Shown: piece after piece, positions 31,481-41,217 of the stretch
Numbering within the stretch: the first letter of the stretch is position 1
How the letters are laid out: each line of letters begins with the position of its first letter
Assembly (NCBI RefSeq): GCF_900104845.1
Contig: NZ_FNSR01000001.1
Span: forward strand, 3,534,001-3,598,000
Direction: 5' to 3'
DNA: 64,000 nucleotides
DNA from: Paraburkholderia caballeronis
GTDB lineage: Bacteria > Pseudomonadota > Gammaproteobacteria > Burkholderiales > Burkholderiaceae
Program-made: the position numbers and the translations under genes
Notes under the pieces: generated by a model
Databases searched by the model: none
Told to the model about the DNA's origin: nothing
The model's input: the letters and a program-made list of their open reading frames with translations, nothing else

Positions 31481-32179
31481 TCAGACCACGCGCACGGCGA
31501 ATTCGCCGAGGCCGTCCACGCCGCCGCGCATCACGTCGCCCTTCACGATCGCGCCAACGCCTTCGGGCGTGCCCGTGTAGATCAGGTCGCCCGGCTGCAG
31601 TTCGAACAGCGTCGACAGGAACGCGATCGTGTCCGCGACCGGCCAGATCAGTTGCGAGATGTCGGAGCGCTGCTTTTCTTCACCGTTCACCGTGAGCCAA
31701 ATCGCGCCGCTGCCGATGTGGCCGACCTGCGAAACCGGATGGATCGGGCCGATCGGCGCCGAGTGGTCGAAACCCTTGCCGGTATCCCACGGACGGCCGA
31801 GCTTCTTCGCGTCGCCCTGCAGATCGCGGCGCGTCATGTCGAGGCCGAGCGCGTAGCCGTACACGTGATCGAGCGCGCTCGCGGCCGGGATGTCCTTGCC
31901 GCCCTTGCCGATCGCCGCGACCATTTCCATCTCGAAGTGCACGTTCTTCGACTGCGACGGATACGGGAAATCGCCGGTCTCGCCAGGCGCGACGTAGACG
32001 ATCGCATCGGCCGGCTTCGCGAAGAAGAACGGCGGCTCGCGGTCCGGATCGTGGCCCATCTCGCGCGCGTGCGCCTCGTAGTTGCGGCCGACGCAGTAGA
32101 TGCGGCGAACCGGGAACCGCGTGTCGGCGCCCGCGACCGGCACCGACACGACCGGCGCCGGATCAAATACGTAAGTCAT
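31481..32179 (-). CDS. Fumarylacetoacetate hydrolase family protein (probable fumarylpyruvate hydrolase)
   Basis: C-C bond hydrolase of 232 residues that would split fumarylpyruvate to fumarate and pyruvate. FAA-family motifs are IYCVGRNYEAHAREMG, PPFFFAKPADAIV, the metal-site region HFEMEMVAAIGKGG, GLDMTRRDLQ and the C-terminal DLIYTGTPEGVGAIVKGD. The length matches the short NagK/YcgM-type enzymes, not full-length fumarylacetoacetase. The ATG at 32179 has a GGAGAG Shine-Dalgarno. It is first in a two-gene unit with the GST-type isomerase. Confidence 0.9.
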   Translation of the reverse strand: MTYVFDPAPVVSVPVAGADTRFPVRRIYCVGRNYEAHAREMGHDPDREPPFFFAKPADAIVYVAPGETGDFPYPSQSKNVHFEMEMVAAIGKGGKDIPAASALDHVYGYALGLDMTRRDLQGDAKKLGRPWDTGKGFDHSAPIGPIHPVSQVGHIGSGAIWLTVNGEEKQRSDISQLIWPVADTIAFLSTLFELQPGDLIYTGTPEGVGAIVKGDVMRGGVDGLGEFAVRVV

Positions 32180-32390
32180 TCTGCTCTCCGTCTTCGTTGA
32201 TGGCCGCGTCGCGCGGCGAGACTGCGAGTGTAACCCGCACCGCCGGCCAAGGTGCGCAGCGGAATCGGGGCGTCCCGGGCCGGAACGGACGTGCCGCTCA
32301 TGCGATACTGCGCGGATTCCGAACGTTTGGCCCTGCGCCCGCCGCGCCGCATTCCGCCGCCCGCGCAGCCGGCCTCGCCCACTACCCGCA

Positions 32391-33356
32391 ATGACCGCCC
32401 CCGATACCCGCGACACCTTTTCCTGCGCCCGTTTCATCAAGGAGATCGGCCGCGGGCCGAACGGCGCGCGCGCGTTGTCGCCCGAAGATACGCACGCGCT
32501 GTATGCGGCGATGCTCGACGGCCGCGTCGCGGACCTCGAACTCGGCGCGGTGCTGCTCGCGTACCGCCTGAAAGGCGAGACCGCCGACGAACTGGCCGCG
32601 ATGCTCGCGGCCGCGCACGCGTCGTTCGCGCCGCTGCGCACGCCGGCAGGCGCGCATCGCGCGGTGTCGATCCCGAGCTACAACGGCGCGCGCAAGCAGC
32701 CGAATCTCGTGCCGCTGCTCGCGCTGCTGCTCGCGCGCGAAGGCGTGCCGGTGCTCGTGCACGGCGTCAGCACCGATCCCGGCCGCGTGACCAGTGCGGA
32801 GATCTTCGATGCGCTGAACCTGCCCGCGGCACACGATCACGACGAAGCGCAAGCGCAGCTTGCGAGCCGCCGCGTGTCGTTCGCGCCGATCGACGTGCTC
32901 GCGCCGAAACTCGCGCGGTTGCTGTCGCTGCGGCGGCGGATGGGCGTGCGCAACTCGACGCATACGCTCGTGAAGCTGCTCCAGCCGTTCGCTGAGCCGG
33001 GCCTGCGGCTCGTGAACTACACGCATCCGCCGTATCGCGACAGCCTGAGCGCGCTGTTCGTCGCGCATCCGGACGCCGCCGTCGGCGGCGCGCTGCTCGC
33101 GCGCGGGACCGAAGGCGAAGCGGTCGCCGACACGCGCCGCCAGGTGCAGGTGGACTGGCTGCACGACGGCGTCTGCGAAACGCTCGTCGAACCGGAACGC
33201 TCGTCGCCGGACGCGCCGGAAGTCGATCTGCCGGAAGGCCGCGACGCCCCGACGACCGCCGCATGGATCGACGCCGTGCTGCGCGGCGACGCCCCGGTGC
33301 CGGGCGCGATCGCGCGTCAGGTGGAAACGATCACGTCGATCACCGCGAAACGCTGA
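32391..33356 (+). CDS. ybiB: DNA-binding protein YbiB (TrpD-like fold)
   Basis: A 321-residue homologue of E. coli YbiB (TrpD2), which has the anthranilate phosphoribosyltransferase fold but binds nucleic acids non-specifically and is LexA-controlled in E. coli. An N-terminal helical domain (FIKEIGRGPNGARALSPEDT, about 10-90) is followed by the PRTase-like domain (IPSYNGARKQPNLVPLLALL, GVRNSTHTLVKLLQPF). The TrpD glycine-rich PRPP signature is not present, which argues against TrpD activity. It stands alone, divergent from the FAA-hydrolase gene and upstream of the leuA leader region. Confidence 0.88.
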   Translation: MTAPDTRDTFSCARFIKEIGRGPNGARALSPEDTHALYAAMLDGRVADLELGAVLLAYRLKGETADELAAMLAAAHASFAPLRTPAGAHRAVSIPSYNGARKQPNLVPLLALLLAREGVPVLVHGVSTDPGRVTSAEIFDALNLPAAHDHDEAQAQLASRRVSFAPIDVLAPKLARLLSLRRRMGVRNSTHTLVKLLQPFAEPGLRLVNYTHPPYRDSLSALFVAHPDAAVGGALLARGTEGEAVADTRRQVQVDWLHDGVCETLVEPERSSPDAPEVDLPEGRDAPTTAAWIDAVLRGDAPVPGAIARQVETITSITAKR

Positions 33357-33417
33357 TGCGGGCGGCCTCTGGCCACAGTGGCGGGCACGCGCCGGCTCAA
33401 AAACCATGCGTCGCCTG

Positions 33418-33445
33418 TTGACAGGCCCCGCCGACCTGGCATAAA
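33418..33445 (+). promoter_or_regulatory. Promoter of the leu leader/leuA transcript
   Basis: TTGACA (33418-33423), a 16-bp spacer and CATAAA (33440-33445) preceded by TGG (extended -10). The expected start is at about 33451-33453, one to three bases before the leader ORF ATG at 33454. leuA itself begins 436 bp further on. Confidence 0.65.
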
Positions 33446-33453
33446 TTCGCCGA

Positions 33454-33525
33454 ATGCGTTCCCTCCCGAACACCCTCCGAATTACCTCCGGCCGCCTGGC
33501 GGCCCTATCGCTACGTCTAGCGTAA
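33454..33525 (+). CDS. Leucine-rich leader peptide of leuA (attenuation peptide)
   Basis: A 23-codon ORF, ATG to TAA, placed between a good promoter and leuA. Six of its codons are for leucine: CTC at codons 4 and 8, CTG at 15, and the rare CTA at 18, 20 and 22, just before Ala and the stop. The reading alternates Leu-Ser-Leu-Arg-Leu-Ala at the end. CTA is hardly used in the surrounding genes, so three within five codons is striking. The layout matches ribosome-mediated attenuators, where stalling at leucine codons reports leucyl-tRNA shortage. There is no Shine-Dalgarno, and the predicted transcript would begin almost at the ATG. Peptide function is inferred, not shown. Confidence 0.75.
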   Translation: MRSLPNTLRITSGRLAALSLRLA

Positions 33526-33540
33526 AAGCCTGACGTAGCG
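33509..33540 (+). promoter_or_regulatory. Alternative hairpins over the leader CTA codons
   Basis: CGCTACGTC (33509-33517), which carries the second and third CTA codon region, can pair perfectly with GACGTAGCG (33532-33540). Alternatively its first five bases CGCTA can pair with TAGCG (33518-33522). The two foldings exclude each other, as expected for a switch sensitive to ribosome position. No T tract follows. Confidence 0.6.
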
Positions 33541-33550
33541 CTGCGCGTCC

Positions 33551-33672
33551 ACGGTTCATCCGGCCGCACAGTCCTCCCAAGCAGTTCCCGAAGCACCCCA
33601 GCTTCGAACCCAAACCGCAGTCCCCTTACCAACTCTGTCGTCTGTATTCGTCCGTTTACCGTTCGGACGAAT
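33551..33672 (+). promoter_or_regulatory. C-rich, G-poor rut-like tract and hairpin in the leuA leader
   Basis: In 33551-33640 I count 39 C and 16 G in 90 bases, very unlike the genes around it and typical of Rho-utilisation sites. It is followed by a perfect 9-bp hairpin ATTCGTCCG / CGGACGAAT (33646-33654, 33664-33672). The remaining 217 bp to leuA hold an open frame from 33685 to 33900 that has no supporting features. Confidence 0.5.
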
Positions 33673-33889
33673 CGCGAGGGTCAAATGCACGCTGCATCGG
33701 CATCCGTCACGTTCGTGTCCGCCGCGATGGTCGTCTCCATCGCGACGGGCTCGTTCGCCGGCGGATTCCCCGCGTCGCGCCAACCGGCCACCCGCATCGC
33801 TGGCCGGCGCGGCAACGTGCATCGCCGTCATCGGGCCAGCCGCCCGCCGACGGCCGCCATCGCAGGCGACACCATGAACGAGGCTCGCC

Positions 33890-35536
33890 ATGTTGCGTAA
33901 TCCCGCCGAGAAGTACCGCCCCTTCCCCGCTGTCCCGTTGAACGGCCGCCGATGGCCGACCCGCACCGTCGAGCGCGCGCCAGTCTGGATGAGCACCGAC
34001 CTGCGCGACGGCAACCAGTCGCTGATCGAGCCGATGAGCATCGAGCAGAAGCTGGAGTTCTTCGAGATGCTCGTTGCGATCGGCTTCAAGGAAATCGAAG
34101 TCGGCTTTCCGTCGGCTTCGCAGACCGACTTCGATTTCGTGCGCAAGCTGATCGTCGAGAAGCGCATCCCCGACGACGTGACGATCGAAGTGCTCGTGCA
34201 GTCGCGCGAAGAACTGATCGCGCGCACGTTCGATGCGCTCGAAGGCGCGCCGCGCGCGATCGTGCATCTGTACAACGCGATCTGCCCGTCGTTCCGCAAG
34301 ATCGTGTTCGGGCAGTCGAAGGACGACGTGAAGGCGCTCGCGGTCGAAGGCACGCGGCTGATCCGCGCTTACGCGGACGCGCGGCCGCAGACCCGGTGGA
34401 CGTATCAGTACTCGCCGGAAACGTTCAGCATGACCGAGCTTTCGTTCGCGCGCGAAGTGTGCGACGCGGTTGCGCAGACGTGGCGGCCGACACGCGATCA
34501 CAAGATGATCGTGAACCTGCCGGCGACGGTCGAGGCGGCGATGCCGAACGTGTACGCCGACCAGATCGAATGGATGGACCGCAACCTCGCGTACCGCGAC
34601 AGCATCGTGCTGTCCGTTCATCCGCACAACGATCGCGGCACCGCGGTGGCGGCGGCCGAACTCGCGCTGCTCGCCGGCGCGGACCGCATCGAAGGCTGCC
34701 TGTTCGGCAACGGCGAGCGCACCGGCAACGTCGATCTCGTCACGCTCGCGATGAACCTCTACACGCAGGGCATCGATCCGGGCCTCGACTTTTCGGACAT
34801 CGATGCGGTGCGCCGCATGGTCGAGCGCTGCAACCAGTTGCCGGTGCATCCGCGTCATCCGTATGCGGGCGACCTCGTGTTCACCGCGTTCTCCGGCTCG
34901 CATCAGGACGCGATCCGCAAGGGCTTCGCGCAACAGAAGCCGGATGCGATCTGGGAAGTGCCGTATCTGCCGATCGATCCGGCCGACCTCGGCCGCAGCT
35001 ACGACGCGGTGATCCGCGTGAACAGCCAGTCCGGCAAGGGCGGCGCGACGTACCTGCTCGAACGCGGCATGGGTTTCACGCCGCCGCGTCGTGTGCAGAT
35101 CGAGTTCAGCCATGCGGTGCAGAGCGCCGCCGATACGTCCGGCGTGGAGATCACCGGCGACGCGATCTGCGAACTGTTCGCGCGCGAATACTTCGAGACG
35201 GCCGGCCCGGTCGCGCATGCGGGCGGCGGACGGCTGCGCTGGGAGGGTCGCGACGTCGCGACCGCGGCGGCTGCGGATACCGCCGATGCTCATGCGCAGG
35301 CGGTCGCGGCCGCGCTTGCGGGTGTGTCGGGCGAGACCATCGAGATCACGTCGTTCGAAAGTGCGCGAACCGCCGATGGCCGCACCGCGGTGTTCGTCGG
35401 CTGCCGGGTCGGCGAACAAACGATCCGGCACGGCGTCGGCGTCGCCGACGATCCGGCGACCGCGATCGTCGATGCGGTGGTCAGTGGCGTCAACCGGGCT
35501 GCGTGGCAGCAAATCGAGCGACGCGCGGCTGCGTAG
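33890..35536 (+). CDS. leuA: 2-isopropylmalate synthase (long, LeuA type 2)
   Basis: First committed enzyme of leucine synthesis, condensing acetyl-CoA with 2-ketoisovalerate. The 548-residue protein begins [12 protein letters not shown] and shows [30 protein letters not shown], the metal-site [11 protein letters not shown] and [17 protein letters not shown]-terminal leucine-binding allosteric domain (about 430-548) follows. It is the Actinobacteria/Burkholderia type 2 enzyme. The ATG at 33890 has GAGG about 9 bp upstream. It is regulated allosterically and, by the leader features above, probably also by attenuation. A terminator-like structure follows. Confidence 0.95.
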   Translation: MLRNPAEKYRPFPAVPLNGRRWPTRTVERAPVWMSTDLRDGNQSLIEPMSIEQKLEFFEMLVAIGFKEIEVGFPSASQTDFDFVRKLIVEKRIPDDVTIEVLVQSREELIARTFDALEGAPRAIVHLYNAICPSFRKIVFGQSKDDVKALAVEGTRLIRAYADARPQTRWTYQYSPETFSMTELSFAREVCDAVAQTWRPTRDHKMIVNLPATVEAAMPNVYADQIEWMDRNLAYRDSIVLSVHPHNDRGTAVAAAELALLAGADRIEGCLFGNGERTGNVDLVTLAMNLYTQGIDPGLDFSDIDAVRRMVERCNQLPVHPRHPYAGDLVFTAFSGSHQDAIRKGFAQQKPDAIWEVPYLPIDPADLGRSYDAVIRVNSQSGKGGATYLLERGMGFTPPRRVQIEFSHAVQSAADTSGVEITGDAICELFAREYFETAGPVAHAGGGRLRWEGRDVATAAAADTADAHAQAVAAALAGVSGETIEITSFESARTADGRTAVFVGCRVGEQTIRHGVGVADDPATAIVDAVVSGVNRAAWQQIERRAAA

Positions 35537-35551
35537 GCTGGTGTGTAGAAC

Positions 35552-35597
35552 CTGTCGTCGCTGGCTGAATGGGCGACGACGGAGCGATTCAGTTTTT
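35552..35597 (+). terminator. Probable terminator after leuA
   Basis: Alternative stems GTCGTCGC/GCGACGAC (35552-35559, 35571-35578) and CTGAAT/ATTCAG (35563-35568, 35585-35590), the latter followed at once by seven T. The stem is modest but the T run is clear. Confidence 0.5.
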
Positions 35598-35708
35598 TTC
35601 GCGGCAGGCGACAGGACAATATCGGCGGCACGACCGGCCGCCGAGGTATCGCCGGAACGCTCACGAGGCGTTACCGGCAAGCGTGCGGAACCGGGAACAA
35701 ACCGGCCC

Positions 35709-36095
35709 TTATTCCAGCGCGCAGCGGGTCGCCTGCCATGCGAGCAGACGCCAGTGGCCGTCTTCTTGCGCCTGGATCGCCGTGTAGGCGATCGGGAACA
35801 GCAGCGCGCCGCTTTTCGCCTCCATCTCGATCAGCGCGCGACCGCTGACGACACAGGTTTCGCGGCCCACCGGCAACACATCCTGCGACTGGATTTCGAT
35901 CTGGCGATAACGGCGGCGTCCGGCGGTGATCGCGTCGATGAACTGCTGCTTGGTTTCGCGCTTGCCGTTCGTGTGGACGTAGATCACGTGGTCGGAAAGC
36001 AGCATGTCCAGCGATGGGCCGTCGCCGTCCACCATCGCGCGAAACCGCTCGCGCTCCAGCCCGCGAATCGCATCGATCACCTTTGCAGCCGCCAT
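35709..36095 (-). CDS. SnoaL/DUF4440-like (NTF2 fold) protein
   Basis: A 128-residue protein with the NTF2-like pattern: an N-terminal helix (VIDAIRGLERERFRAMVDGD), LDMLLSDHVIYVHTNGKRETKQQFIDAI, then strands ending in WRLLAWQATR. Such proteins bind or transform small molecules or act as dimerisation modules; the function here is unknown. There is no signal peptide. It is a single gene, convergent with leuA, with an extended -10 candidate about 90 bp upstream. Nothing nearby suggests a pathway. Confidence 0.8.
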   Translation of the reverse strand: MAAAKVIDAIRGLERERFRAMVDGDGPSLDMLLSDHVIYVHTNGKRETKQQFIDAITAGRRRYRQIEIQSQDVLPVGRETCVVSGRALIEMEAKSGALLFPIAYTAIQAQEDGHWRLLAWQATRCALE

Positions 36096-36183
36096 CGCTC
36101 AAGCCCCTTGCACCGGGCCGCATCGCGGCCGCCGACGCGCCGAAGTGGTACCGCACGCGAAACGTCACCTTAGCTGGCTGAAA

Positions 36184-36192
36184 TTTATACCA
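36184..36192 (-). promoter_or_regulatory. Extended -10 candidate for the NTF2-like gene
   Basis: Read on the minus strand, TGG followed by TATAAA, about 90 bp upstream of the start at 36095, in an A/T-richer stretch. No clear -35. Confidence 0.4.
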
Positions 36193-36525
36193 GGTTGAAA
36201 CCGTTTGATACTCGCCTTCTGGCAGGCGGAAAAGCAATTTAAATAGGGCGACATTGATGCACGGCAGGATGGACCCTACGTTTGATTGCGGCGCGTCGTC
36301 GCACGTCCGCACCATGCAGCGAGCCGGAAGTCTGATTTCCAGCAGGTCGCCAGTGCATACGAGCTATTTGGGGCGCAATCTTCGCTAGTCGGACACCGAA
36401 GTTTGTTTCAGCCTGCACTCGGTAGAGAGCCGAAAAATTCTACTAAATCCGCACTAGCGAGCCTTTTGCGCAGGACATCAGCCGTGGAAAAGCGGATCGC
36501 GCCCCGAAATCCCTCCGCCCCGGAC

Positions 36526-36567
36526 CCGTGGAATCTATCGAAACAAGAATTTCGATAGATTTCACGG
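36526..36567. repeat. Long near-perfect palindrome in the rpoH upstream region
   Basis: Two 18-base arms (36526-36543 and 36550-36567) around a 6-base centre CAAGAA. Seventeen positions pair exactly; the remaining one (36531 with 36562) would be a G-U pair in RNA. The core is AATCTATCGAAA / TTTCGATAGATT. No T tract follows. The 36096-36677 gap is otherwise occupied by promoter-like A/T-rich DNA and the CIRCE element; open frames in it have no support. Confidence 0.8.
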
Positions 36568-36596
36568 AACCTGTAAGCCCCTACTCACTCCAAGTA

Positions 36597-36623
36597 TTAG
36601 CACTCGGAAAAGCGGAGTGCTAA
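36597..36623. promoter_or_regulatory. CIRCE element (HrcA operator) upstream of rpoH
   Basis: TTAGCACTC - 9 bases - GAGTGCTAA, an exact match to the CIRCE consensus. It ends 54 bp before the rpoH start codon. A -10-like TATTAG (36595-36600) overlaps its left arm, so HrcA binding would block initiation. hrcA is not in the window. Confidence 0.92.
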
Positions 36624-36677
36624 CATCCACCACGGAGTCGCAGTCTGACTATTGCAAGATCCAGAGGAGTTCGCTAC

Positions 36678-37616
<939 letters not shown>

Positions 37617-37657
37617 TCGCGCACCACGCGCCGGCTCCCCGCCGGCGCACGGTTGCG

Positions 37658-37693
37658 AAGCCCCGCCTTCTCACGAAGGCGGGGCTTTTTCTT
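37658..37693 (+). terminator. Rho-independent terminator after rpoH
   Basis: 12-bp stem AAGCCCCGCCTT / AAGGCGGGGCTT followed by TTTCTTT. Confidence 0.93.
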
Positions 37694-37795
37694 TGTCGGC
37701 TCGCCGGCGGCACGTTCGGCGCATCGCAGGTCGTTTTTTCCTAAAGTAGACATCGTGAAGCCGATGCAACGCCCGATCCTTGCGCCCCTAATTTT

Positions 37796-37809
37796 TTGAC
37801 TTTAAGCAA
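37796..37809 (+). promoter_or_regulatory. FNR/Anr-like box upstream of the cyd operon
   Basis: TTGAC-TTTA-AGCAA matches the FNR consensus TTGAT-N4-ATCAA at 8 of 10 positions. It lies about 170 bp before cydP, in the 362-bp rpoH-cydP gap (37617-37978) that otherwise holds the rpoH terminator and a -10-like TAGAAT (37895-37900). Oxygen control of a bd oxidase is expected, but the match is imperfect. Confidence 0.45.
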
Positions 37810-37978
37810 TCGGCATCGCAATACCGAATAACGAGGCACGCGTTCGCGACCCAATGTCGCGCGTCGACTGTCACGTGCCGGTGACCCCCGCTCCTAGAAT
37901 CCTTGTACACAAGCTCCGGGCAGCGTTCGTAGCCTGGTTTGGAAACGACGTTTAAGCGGAAGCAGTCATCGATCCATC

Positions 37979-38239
37979 ATGATCTCGACCTCCGAACCTC
38001 CCGCCCGGCCGCCTGCCGCGCCACGCGCCAGGTTTCTGCGCTGGGTCCGCGGCCCCACGTTTGCCCGCGACATCGTTTTCGTTCTCGTATTCAAACTCGT
38101 GCTGCTGACCGCGCTGAAGTACGCGTTCTTCAATCATCCGCAGGCCGAGAACATGTCGATGCCGCCCGCCGAAGTCGCGCGGGCGATCCTGTCCGTACCC
38201 GCGCCGGACACGCCACAAGGGGACCACCATGCCCATTAG
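37979..38239 (+). CDS. cydP: Putative cytochrome bd small subunit CydP
   Basis: An 86-residue protein with a proline- and arginine-rich N-terminus and one transmembrane helix (about 30-50, [21 protein letters not shown]). A short periplasmic or cytoplasmic tail ends in GDHHAH. Position, size and the [15 protein letters not shown] motif match the CydP family found before cydAB in betaproteobacteria. Its stop overlaps the cydA start by 11 bp, so the two are translationally coupled. Function is inferred from context. Confidence 0.8.
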   Translation: MISTSEPPARPPAAPRARFLRWVRGPTFARDIVFVLVFKLVLLTALKYAFFNHPQAENMSMPPAEVARAILSVPAPDTPQGDHHAH

Positions 38240-39818
38240 CGAAACCGTTGATCTGTCGCGTCTGCAGTTCGCCACCACTGCCCTCTACCACTTCCTGTTC
38301 GTGCCGCTCACGCTCGGGCTGTCGTGGATGCTCGTCATCATGGAGTCCGTCTACGTGATGACCGGCAAACAGATCTACAAGGACATGACGCAGTTCTGGG
38401 GCAAGCTGTTCGGCATCAACTTCGTGATGGGCGTCACGACCGGCCTCACGATGGAGTTCCAGTTCGGCACCAACTGGTCGTACTACTCGCACTACGTCGG
38501 CGACATCTTCGGCGTGCCGCTCGCGATCGAGGGCCTCGCCGCATTCTTCCTCGAATCGACGTTCGTCGGCCTGTTCTTCTTCGGCTGGAACCGGCTGTCG
38601 AAAGGACAGCATCTGCTGACGACGTTCTTCGTCGCGCTCGGCTCGAACCTGTCCGCGGTGTGGATCCTCGTCGCGAACGGCTGGATGCAGTATCCGACCG
38701 GCGCCGAGTTCAACTACGAAACGATGCGAATGGAGATGACGAGCCTGTTCACCGTGATCTTCAATCCGGTCGCGCAGGTGAAGTTCGTGCATACGGTGTC
38801 CGCCGGCTACGTGACCGCGTCGATGTTCGTGCTCGGCATCTCGTCGTGGTATCTGCTGCGGCGTCGCGACGTCGATTTCGCGCTGCGCTCGTATGCGGTC
38901 GCGGCCGGCTTCGGCCTCGCGTCGGCGCTGTGCGTGATCGTGCTCGGCGACGAGTCCGGCTACCGCACCGGCGAAGTCCAGCAGGCGAAGCTCGCGGCGA
39001 TCGAATCCGAATGGGAAACCGAGCCGCCGCCGACGTCGTTCACGGTGTTCGGGATCCCGAACCAGCAGGAGCAGCGCACCGACTTCGCGCTCCAGATTCC
39101 GTACGCGCTCGGCATCATCGCGACCCGCTCGCTCGACGAACCGGTGATCGGCCTGAAGGACATCATCGGCCGTTCCGAAGTGCGGATCCGCAACGGCATC
39201 CTCGCTTACAGCGCGTTGCAGAAGCTGAAGGCCGGCACCGCCGACACCGAGACGCGCGACACGTTCGAAGCGCACAAGGCCGACCTCGGTTACGCGCTGC
39301 TGCTGAAGCGCATCGCGCCGAACGTCGTCGACGCGACACCCGAGCAGATCAAGGAAGCGGCGCGCGGATCGATCCCGCCGGTCGCGCCGGTGTTCTGGTC
39401 GTTCCGGATCATGGTCGGCCTCGGCATCCTGTTCCTCGTGACGTTCGCGCTTGCGTTCTGGTTCTGCGCGCAACGTTCGCTGCTGCAGACGAACCGCCGC
39501 TGGTTCCTGCGCTGGGCCGTCTGGGCGATCCCGCTGCCATGGCTCGCGGCGGAGTTCGGCTGGGTCGTGGCGGAAACCGGCCGCCAGCCGTGGACGATCG
39601 CCGGCGTGCTGCCGACGTCGCTCGCCGTGTCGAACCTCGCGCCCGGCGACGTGCTGCTGAGTCTCGCGGGCTTCGTCGTGTTCTATACCGCGCTGTTCGT
39701 CATTGAGATCACGCTGATGTTCAAGTACGCGCGGCTCGGCCCGTCGTCGCTGCACACCGGCCGTTACCACCACGAGCAGGGGTCCGAAACCGTGGTCAGC
39801 AGCAGCAACGTCGCGTGA
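38229..39818 (+). CDS. cydA: Cytochrome bd ubiquinol oxidase subunit I
   Basis: Quinol oxidase core subunit carrying haems b558, b595 and d. The 529-residue membrane protein starts [20 protein letters not shown]; the conserved b595 ligand is His21 in [10 protein letters not shown]. The quinol-binding Q-loop is the long type (about 255-395, with [19 protein letters not shown]). [10 protein letters not shown] contains the b558 histidine, and [10 protein letters not shown] ends the core. The Shine-Dalgarno AGGGGA lies inside the end of cydP. It forms an operon with cydB and cydX. Confidence 0.97.
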   Translation: MPISETVDLSRLQFATTALYHFLFVPLTLGLSWMLVIMESVYVMTGKQIYKDMTQFWGKLFGINFVMGVTTGLTMEFQFGTNWSYYSHYVGDIFGVPLAIEGLAAFFLESTFVGLFFFGWNRLSKGQHLLTTFFVALGSNLSAVWILVANGWMQYPTGAEFNYETMRMEMTSLFTVIFNPVAQVKFVHTVSAGYVTASMFVLGISSWYLLRRRDVDFALRSYAVAAGFGLASALCVIVLGDESGYRTGEVQQAKLAAIESEWETEPPPTSFTVFGIPNQQEQRTDFALQIPYALGIIATRSLDEPVIGLKDIIGRSEVRIRNGILAYSALQKLKAGTADTETRDTFEAHKADLGYALLLKRIAPNVVDATPEQIKEAARGSIPPVAPVFWSFRIMVGLGILFLVTFALAFWFCAQRSLLQTNRRWFLRWAVWAIPLPWLAAEFGWVVAETGRQPWTIAGVLPTSLAVSNLAPGDVLLSLAGFVVFYTALFVIEITLMFKYARLGPSSLHTGRYHHEQGSETVVSSSNVA

Positions 39819-39858
39819 CGCGCTGCCCGATTCCGTCAACCGCAGAAGGAAAACGACC

Positions 39859-40995
39859 ATGGATTACGCAACCCTCAAGCTGATCTGGTGGGTGCTCATT
39901 GGCGTGCTGCTGATCGGCTTCGCGCTGACCGACGGCTTCGACATGGGCGCCGCCGTGCTGCTGCCGTTCATCGGCAAGACCGACACCGAACGCCGGATCG
40001 TCATCAACACGGTCGGCGCGACGTGGGAAGGCAACCAGGTGTGGTTCATCACCGCTGGCGGCGCGATGTTCGCCGCGTGGCCGCTCGTGTACGCGGCGTC
40101 GTTCTCGGGCTTCTACTTCGCGATGCTGCTGGTGCTGTTCGCGCTGTTCTTCCGCCCGGTCGGCTTCGACTATCGCGGCAAGCGCGACAACGTGCGCTGG
40201 CGCACCGGCTGGGACTGGGCGCTGTTCATCGGCGGCTTCGTACCGGCGCTCGTGTTCGGCGTCGCGTTCGGCAACCTGCTGCAAGGCGTGCCGTTCTCGT
40301 TCGACAGCGACCTGCGCGTCACCTATCACGGCAGCTTCTTCGCGCTGCTGAACCCGTTCGCGCTGGTCTGCGGCCTCGTCAGCCTGTCGATGCTGACCGC
40401 GCACGGCGCCGCGTTCGTGAAGCTGAAAACCGACGGCGTGATCGCGCAGCGCGCGTCGTCCGCGCTGCGGATCAGCTCGGGGGTCGCGGTGCTGCTGTTC
40501 ATCGTCGCCGGCGCGCTGGTCGCGACGCTGATCGGCGGTTATCACGTGACGAACCCGGCGCCGCTCGACTCGGTGGCGAACCCGCTGCTGAAGGAAGTCG
40601 AGGCCGGTTCGGGGCTGTGGCTCACGAACTACGGCGACTATCCGTGGATGATGCTCGCGCCGATCGCCGGCATCCTCGGCGGGGTGATCGCGTTCGTGCT
40701 GGCCGGCTCGCGCCACGAAAAGAGCGCGTTCCTCGCGACCGGGCTGATGATCATCGGCGTGATCCTGACCGCGGGTTTCTCGATGTTCCCGTTCATCATG
40801 CCGTCATCGCTCGATCCGCGCAGCAGCCTGACGGTATGGGACTCGACGTCGAGCCGCATGACGCTGCAGATCATGCTGATCGCGGTGATCATCTTCCTGC
40901 CGATCGTGCTCGCGTATACGTCGTGGGCGTATGCGGTGATGCGCGGCAAGGTCACGGCCGCGTCGGTCGAGGAAAACCGGCACACGCTGTATTGA
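39859..40995 (+). CDS. cydB: Cytochrome bd ubiquinol oxidase subunit II
   Basis: Second core subunit of the bd oxidase. The 378-residue, eight-to-nine-helix membrane protein shows [20 protein letters not shown], the conserved [20 protein letters not shown] and [12 protein letters not shown] near the N-terminus. [18 protein letters not shown] residues (here [13 protein letters not shown]) lie near the C-terminus. An AAGGAAAA ribosome-binding site lies upstream. It starts 40 bp after cydA and is followed after 34 bp by cydX. Confidence 0.97.
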   Translation: MDYATLKLIWWVLIGVLLIGFALTDGFDMGAAVLLPFIGKTDTERRIVINTVGATWEGNQVWFITAGGAMFAAWPLVYAASFSGFYFAMLLVLFALFFRPVGFDYRGKRDNVRWRTGWDWALFIGGFVPALVFGVAFGNLLQGVPFSFDSDLRVTYHGSFFALLNPFALVCGLVSLSMLTAHGAAFVKLKTDGVIAQRASSALRISSGVAVLLFIVAGALVATLIGGYHVTNPAPLDSVANPLLKEVEAGSGLWLTNYGDYPWMMLAPIAGILGGVIAFVLAGSRHEKSAFLATGLMIIGVILTAGFSMFPFIMPSSLDPRSSLTVWDSTSSRMTLQIMLIAVIIFLPIVLAYTSWAYAVMRGKVTAASVEENRHTLY

Positions 40996-41029
40996 ACGCT
41001 TCGAACCATCGAATCACGGGAGCACACAC

Positions 41030-41152
41030 ATGTGGTACTTCAGCTGGATACTCGGCATCGGCGTGGCGCTCGGCTTCGGCATCATCAACGTGATGTGGCT
41101 CGAAGCGCATCACAAGGTGTCCGCGGACGAGCAGCGCGGCGACGAAGCCTGA
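41030..41152 (+). CDS. cydX: Cytochrome bd small subunit CydX
   Basis: A 40-residue single-helix subunit that stabilises the bd oxidase haems. The reading is MWYFSWILGIGVALGFGIIN, then VMWLEAHHKVSADEQ and a short acidic tail. The MWYFxWxLG motif and the conserved glutamate after the helix are diagnostic. It follows cydB by 34 bp and is closed by a terminator. It is easy to miss because of its size. Confidence 0.95.
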   Translation: MWYFSWILGIGVALGFGIINVMWLEAHHKVSADEQRGDEA

Positions 41153-41167
41153 CGCGCATTCGCCCAC

Positions 41168-41197
41168 AAAAAAACGCCGCATTTGCGGCGTTTTTTT
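41168..41197. terminator. Bidirectional terminator between cydX and nagE
   Basis: A-tract, ACGCCGCA / TGCGGCGT stem with a very small loop, then seven T. It lies between convergent operons. Confidence 0.92.
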
Positions 41198-41217
41198 ACG
41201 TCCAGTCTGGTCCGGAA

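Noticed and set aside
33685..33900. 71-codon frame between the leu leader and leuA
   Set aside because: Overlaps the leuA start, has no ribosome-binding site and degenerates into Arg/Pro/Ala-rich sequence.
36286..36558. 90-codon frame upstream of rpoH
   Set aside because: No motif or Shine-Dalgarno, and it runs into the long palindrome; better seen as regulatory DNA.
37902..37913. CTTGT-AC-ACAAG near-palindrome before cydP
   Set aside because: Too short to interpret; not symmetric in the centre and no known operator match.
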